A stretch of DNA of 63,241 nucleotides from Microcaldota archaeon. Lineage in GTDB: Archaea > Micrarchaeota > Micrarchaeia > Anstonellales > Anstonellaceae. Below the pieces are notes generated by a model that had not been told where the DNA came from, ran no database searches, and saw only the letters and a list, made by a program, of their open reading frames with translations. Location of the stretch: NCBI GenBank assembly GCA_026414325.1, contig JAOAJF010000002.1, forward strand, positions 1 to 63,241, read 5' to 3'. The position numbers were made by a program, and so were the translations under genes. This document shows positions 59,954 through 63,241 of this stretch, piece by piece; positions within the stretch are counted from its first letter, which is position 1; each line of letters starts with the position of its first letter.

Positions 59954-60463
59954 CTAGTGCTTTAAAACCACTATGTTGGACATACCTCTTCTCTTTCTTT
60001 CAATAAGCCCCCTTCCTTCTAGTTTATCTAAGATTCTACTTACTTTTACTTTTGAAAAACCTTTAGACTCATCTATAAGTTCAGATTGCAAAATTGCACC
60101 TGCAGAATCTATAATTTTTTGAAAAATAATTTTTTCTTCATTAGATAAAAGCTTAAGAATTTCATTATAATTTTTAGGTTTAGGCTCTTGTTTTGCGCTT
60201 TCTTTTTGTTTAGAGCTTTTAAAAACTATTTTCTTTTCTTCTTTTGCAAAAAACATAAAATAAATACTTAAAACAAAAATTATTCCTAATAGTATTAAAC
60301 TTATATTTGTGTGAAAATCTATACTTCCCCACATAGGGCAGGATGGACCATGAGAACAAGAAGTGTTTACTATTTCAACTAAAGCCCTATTAAACAAAAA
60401 TATTATTAAACCAACTATTAAAGAGATTATGAATAATAAAAAACCAACAGTTTTATTGTTCAT
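59954..60463 (-). CDS. Membrane-anchored winged-helix regulator with a Cys/His/Met loop
   Basis: A 169-residue protein with two membrane helices (about 7-24 and 54-72) joined by a loop carrying C36, H38, C42, M44 and H51, then a Lys-rich linker and a C-terminal winged-helix domain (about 100-168: LLSNEEKIIFQKIIDSAGAI, then FSKVKVSRILDKLEGRGLI and the wing RKRRGMSN). It heads the metal island. A one-step membrane metal sensor that regulates the pump genes is inferred. ATG 60463 has no clear ribosome binding site. Confidence 0.75.
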   Translation of the reverse strand: MNNKTVGFLLFIISLIVGLIIFLFNRALVEIVNTSCSHGPSCPMWGSIDFHTNISLILLGIIFVLSIYFMFFAKEEKKIVFKSSKQKESAKQEPKPKNYNEILKLLSNEEKIIFQKIIDSAGAILQSELIDESKGFSKVKVSRILDKLEGRGLIERKRRGMSNIVVLKH

Positions 60464-60508
60464 AAAAAAATTAATCTTAAGAGTTTTATAAATCTAACTT
60501 GTTTATTC

Positions 60509-61861
60509 TCAATTAATTTTTCTTAAAAAATAGTCTGCAGCAATGGCCAAAAATGTTTTATTTTTTAATAGCTCTTCTGGTTTGAAGATAGATGCTTTTG
60601 CTATAGCTTTATGCAACTCTTTTGGAATTCCAAACTTTGCTGGATTTTTTAAAATAAAGCTCACCAGTTCTTCTGGTCTAAAAAACTTTCTTTTTTCAAT
60701 TGCTATAATTTGATGGTGTTCAACATGAATATTAAGAGCTTTTTTATGTTTTTTTATAAATTCTTGCACATTTTTTTCATCAAAAATTTCTGGACCTTGA
60801 ATATGTTTGATTAGAGGGAGAGAAAAATCCAGGCTTTCTAAAAGTATAAAACAATTTGTCTCATCTGCATAAAAATAGTAATCAATAATTCTAAATTCTT
60901 CTTTTTCTAGATTAAATACTAAGGAATTTGTCATTTTTCTTAACTGGGGCCAGAGAATATCTTCTACTAAATCTGGGTTTTTAAAACTAATAACTAAGAT
61001 ATTTGATTTTCTTTTTTGAATTATTTTTTTTAAAGTAACTGAATTTGGCTGTGGTTTTTTTGGAAAAAAATATAGTAGAGAAGGCTTAGCTAAAAATTTT
61101 CTTGCTGCTAGAACAAATCTTGAAAAAGAGGTTCTTGAAACGACTGCTGCAACATTTCTTTTTTTATCTACCGGGTCTACAACTATAAAATTTGCTGTTT
61201 TAAAAAAGTTTAGTGCCTCTTCTTTTGAATAATAACCTTTCACATCAATTACTGTGTATTTTTCCCATTTAGCTGCAGCTTCTAATAATTTTAAAAATGA
61301 GCCATAATAAAGTATCAAGAGCTCGCAAAGATAGCCAGAAAAACCTTCTACCCTTAAAGAAGCTCCATAAATTCCTAAGTTATCTAAAAATTTTTTTAGT
61401 AATCTAACTTCATCTTTTTGTTCTTCTTTTAGATGGGAATTTATAAATTGAGTATGAAGCTGAGAGCGATCAACTGCTGTTTTTAATTTAGCAATATTTG
61501 CTGTTTTAGAAGATGGAACTATATCTATTTTAAAGTTGTCATAAAAAACTTTTAAATAAGGATGTTGTGCATATCTAACTTCTGTTCTAAAGCCTTGGAA
61601 AGCTTTTTTAGAATAGAGTAGACCCAACTTTTTTATTTGTTCTGTGCTATAATTTGGGCCAAATAATAAAAAAAAATCTATATCAATATTTGTATTTAGA
61701 TAAGTACCTTTAGCAACTGAGCCGCAAAGAAGAATTTCTACATCTTTTGGTAAAGTTTTTTGAAGATTATTTTTTACTAAGTGTATTAAATTAGAAATTT
61801 TTTCTTCTAATTTTTTAGAAGGTCTTAATTTCTTTTTTACTTTTTCGATTAGTTTTTGCAT
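60509..61861 (-). CDS. cca: Archaeal CCA-adding enzyme (class I tRNA nucleotidyltransferase)
   Basis: A 450-residue enzyme that adds or repairs the CCA end of tRNAs. The nucleotidyltransferase motif is LCGSVAKGTYLNTNIDIDFFLLF (D59/D61-type metal ligands) with IDIVPS for the third carboxylate; VDRSQLHTQFI and RLLKKFLDNLGIYGASLRVEGFSGYLCELL are the class I neck and tail signatures. Length normal. It follows thpR in the same direction, a pairing common in archaea. Confidence 0.94.
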   Translation of the reverse strand: MQKLIEKVKKKLRPSKKLEEKISNLIHLVKNNLQKTLPKDVEILLCGSVAKGTYLNTNIDIDFFLLFGPNYSTEQIKKLGLLYSKKAFQGFRTEVRYAQHPYLKVFYDNFKIDIVPSSKTANIAKLKTAVDRSQLHTQFINSHLKEEQKDEVRLLKKFLDNLGIYGASLRVEGFSGYLCELLILYYGSFLKLLEAAAKWEKYTVIDVKGYYSKEEALNFFKTANFIVVDPVDKKRNVAAVVSRTSFSRFVLAARKFLAKPSLLYFFPKKPQPNSVTLKKIIQKRKSNILVISFKNPDLVEDILWPQLRKMTNSLVFNLEKEEFRIIDYYFYADETNCFILLESLDFSLPLIKHIQGPEIFDEKNVQEFIKKHKKALNIHVEHHQIIAIEKRKFFRPEELVSFILKNPAKFGIPKELHKAIAKASIFKPEELLKNKTFLAIAADYFLRKIN

Positions 61862-61891
61862 AAAAACAACTAGCCAAATAAAACTTAAAAA

Positions 61892-62440
61892 CTATACTAT
61901 TTTAAAATTTTTTATTACTTCATAAACATAGCCTTGAGAAGTAGGATTACTTCTAAAAATTGATATGTGGTCAACAGCGCAGTTCTTCTCATTCCATACA
62001 ATAGTACTATATCGTTTTACTAAATCAGAAGCATTTAGCTTCTTGCTTGAGCGGGCAATAGTTATATGTGGCTTAAATGGCTTATTATCTTTAAAAGAAA
62101 GAGAGGCTAATTCCTCTCTTATTTTTTCTGCTAATAAATTTAAATTTTCAGATTGCAAGCCGCAGAATAAAACAGTAGCAAATTTATCCTTAGGAAAAGC
62201 TCCAAAACCAACACATTTTGCTTCAAAAGTTTTATAACTCGAACATATCTGAGAAAGTTTTTCTGAAATTAAATTGATATCTTCTAAAGTTACATTATTT
62301 CCTAAAAATAAAAATGTTAGATGCAGTTTTTCTTCTGGAACAAATCTCCAGAAAGAATTTTCTTTTTTTAATTTTTTCTGAAAATTTACTAAGGCTATTA
62401 GGGAATTTTGATCTGGTCTAAAGCCAATAAAACAGCGCAT
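61892..62440 (-). CDS. thpR: RNA 2',3'-cyclic phosphodiesterase
   Basis: A 182-residue 2H phosphoesterase. The two catalytic HxTx motifs are H40-L-T42 (EEKLHLTFLFLG) and H125-I-T127 (KPHITIARSSKK). It opens 2',3'-cyclic phosphates in RNA, such as those left by tRNA splicing. MRCFIGFRPD is the usual N-terminus. It lies 30 bases upstream of cca, so both tRNA-repair genes may be co-transcribed. Confidence 0.93.
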   Translation of the reverse strand: MRCFIGFRPDQNSLIALVNFQKKLKKENSFWRFVPEEKLHLTFLFLGNNVTLEDINLISEKLSQICSSYKTFEAKCVGFGAFPKDKFATVLFCGLQSENLNLLAEKIREELASLSFKDNKPFKPHITIARSSKKLNASDLVKRYSTIVWNEKNCAVDHISIFRSNPTSQGYVYEVIKNFKIV

Positions 62441-62491
62441 AAAACTATTTCAATAAAAAGATTTATAATTATAAAATTCTAAATTTGGAAT

Positions 62492-63222
62492 ATGAAAAAC
62501 TCTATTATTTTACTCTTAATTTTGCTTTTGAATTTGAATTATCTATATTCACAATCTTTAGAGCTTCTTCTACCAAATAAAACGATTGGACAATATCAAA
62601 GCATATATTATGGAGAGGTTGGACCTGGACAGACCTTTATTATAAAAATTAATCCAATAGTAAGAGATAAAAATGGTGAGTTTTTAGGCCAGTGGGATTT
62701 GGCTCAGGTAAGTAAAATGCCAGAAGGCTGGAAGGCAGTACCATCAAAAATCTATGCAAATCCTTTGGTTGTAGAAATAACTTCACCCAAATATGCCGAG
62801 GATGGAGAGTATAGCATAGAAATAGAAGTAATTGATGAAAAAAATCAAGAAAATATAGGAGGAAAATTCGTATTTGAAATAATAGTTAAAATAAACAAAA
62901 AGGTTGTTAGTAGTACAATAATACAAAAACCAAAAGTGGTGGGAGCAGGCCAACCTGCAAGATTTGTAGTAGAAATAGAAAATCTTGGAAATGCAAAAGA
63001 TGTTTTTGTTGTTTCTCTAAAGGGAGTAAAACAATTAGAATTTGAAAAATATGTCTACATTCCCCCTAAAGAAAATAGAACTGTGGTTTTTGAATTTACT
63101 GAACCTACTGCTGGTAAATATTCTCTACTACTTGAGGTAAAATCCCTCTCTTCCCCAAAGATAGCTACAGAAAACAAAATAGACTTTATTATAAAAACTG
63201 ATTTGGCTACTGAGTATAGAGC
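62492..63222 (+). CDS. Secreted beta-sandwich protein, 3' end missing
   Basis: ATG 62492 opens 243 codons to the last genomic base. A signal peptide (MKNSIILLLILLLNLNYLYS) is followed by two Ig-like or NEW3/CARDB-like beta domains: the first (about 20-135) with YAEDGEYSIEIEV, the second (about 145-235) with AGQPARFVVEIENLGNAKD, PPKENRTVVFEF and AGKYSLLLEVKS. Such domains occur in archaeal surface and glycan-binding proteins. The last six codons would come from adapter sequence and are excluded. Confidence 0.78.
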
Positions 63223-63241
63223 CTGTCTCTTATACACATCT
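63223..63241. other. Nextera transposase mosaic-end adapter
   Basis: The final 19 bases, CTGTCTCTTATACACATCT, are identical to the Tn5 mosaic-end sequence used in Nextera libraries. They are not genomic; the partial secreted-protein gene should be read only to 63222. Confidence 0.96.

Noticed and set aside
1..63241. Insertion sequences, integrases, defence systems or a CRISPR locus
   Set aside because: I looked for transposase, integrase, Cas, restriction-modification and toxin-antitoxin signatures in the open frames and saw none.

Overview
This window is a 63 kb, AT-rich piece of an archaeal genome, most likely a small-genome DPANN-type archaeon. The phylum cannot be fixed from the sequence. 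The evidence for archaea is a complete A-type ATP synthase operon, Alba, archaeal-type AspS, AlaS, ProS and CCA-adding enzyme, a DUF460 protein, a two-subunit 2-oxoacid:ferredoxin oxidoreductase, type III RuBisCO with its AMP-salvage partners, a tRNA-Leu with a 37/38 intron, and GGTGA-type ribosome binding sites (often with TTG starts). The last 19 bases are the Nextera transposase mosaic end. The window is therefore the end of a short-read contig, and the left edge breaks inside a tandem repeat.

Layout: 1-1832, a cysteine-rich, sequon-rich surface protein ending in 156-bp repeats. 2563-6469, a GDP-heptose pathway (hddC, hddA, gmhA, gmhB) with a GT4 glycosyltransferase. 6596-8554, MgtC, FkbM methyltransferase and a membrane protein divergent from an [FeFe] hydrogenase (8633-10003). 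10170-11585, a ZIP transporter and a nitroreductase. 11656-14230, ribose-1,5-bisphosphate isomerase and AMP phosphorylase. 14231-16668, small and unknown genes, tRNA-Leu and a phosphoribosyltransferase. 16738-19350, korAB. 19361-28401, mixed accessory genes, including a secreted coiled-coil protein, a heme-type membrane protein, DJ-1, a possible metalloprotease, one frameshifted gene, a SerK/ParB-like protein, a KaiC-like protein and an FNR-like flavoprotein. 28537-37084, the A-ATPase operon H-I-K-E-C-F-A-B-D. 37203-40438, proS divergent from RuBisCO. 40526-46074, an ankyrin protein, a 1,279-residue surface protein and a decayed gene. 46168-50572, sugar nucleotidyltransferase, DUF460, Alba, KH protein and aspS. 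50584-52013, an unknown gene and an FtsZ-like half protein. 52378-55095, alaS. 55129-60463, a Cys-rich surface protein and a copper/heavy-metal island. 60509-62440, cca and thpR. 62492 to the end, a partial secreted protein. Six tRNA genes are present: Gly-CCC, Gly-TCC, Leu-CAG, Gln-TTG, Glu-CTC and Val-CAC.

How the genes may fit together (inference): KorAB would reduce ferredoxin during 2-oxoacid oxidation, and the [FeFe] hydrogenase, which carries its own two-cluster ferredoxin domain, could reoxidise it by making H2. AMP phosphorylase, ribose-1,5-bisphosphate isomerase and RuBisCO would turn AMP-derived ribose into 3-phosphoglycerate, giving an energy-lean fermentative metabolism. The heptose, glycosyltransferase and sugar-nucleotide genes would supply glycans for the many Asn-X-Thr-rich secreted proteins.

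The items most worth a second look are the archaeal [FeFe] hydrogenase with its divergent membrane neighbour, the half-length FtsZ-like protein, the metal island with a membrane-anchored winged-helix regulator carrying a Cys/His/Met loop, a shared Cys/Pro/Gly C-terminal tail on two secreted proteins, the hairpin holding the KH gene start in its loop, and two homopolymer-associated frameshifted genes.
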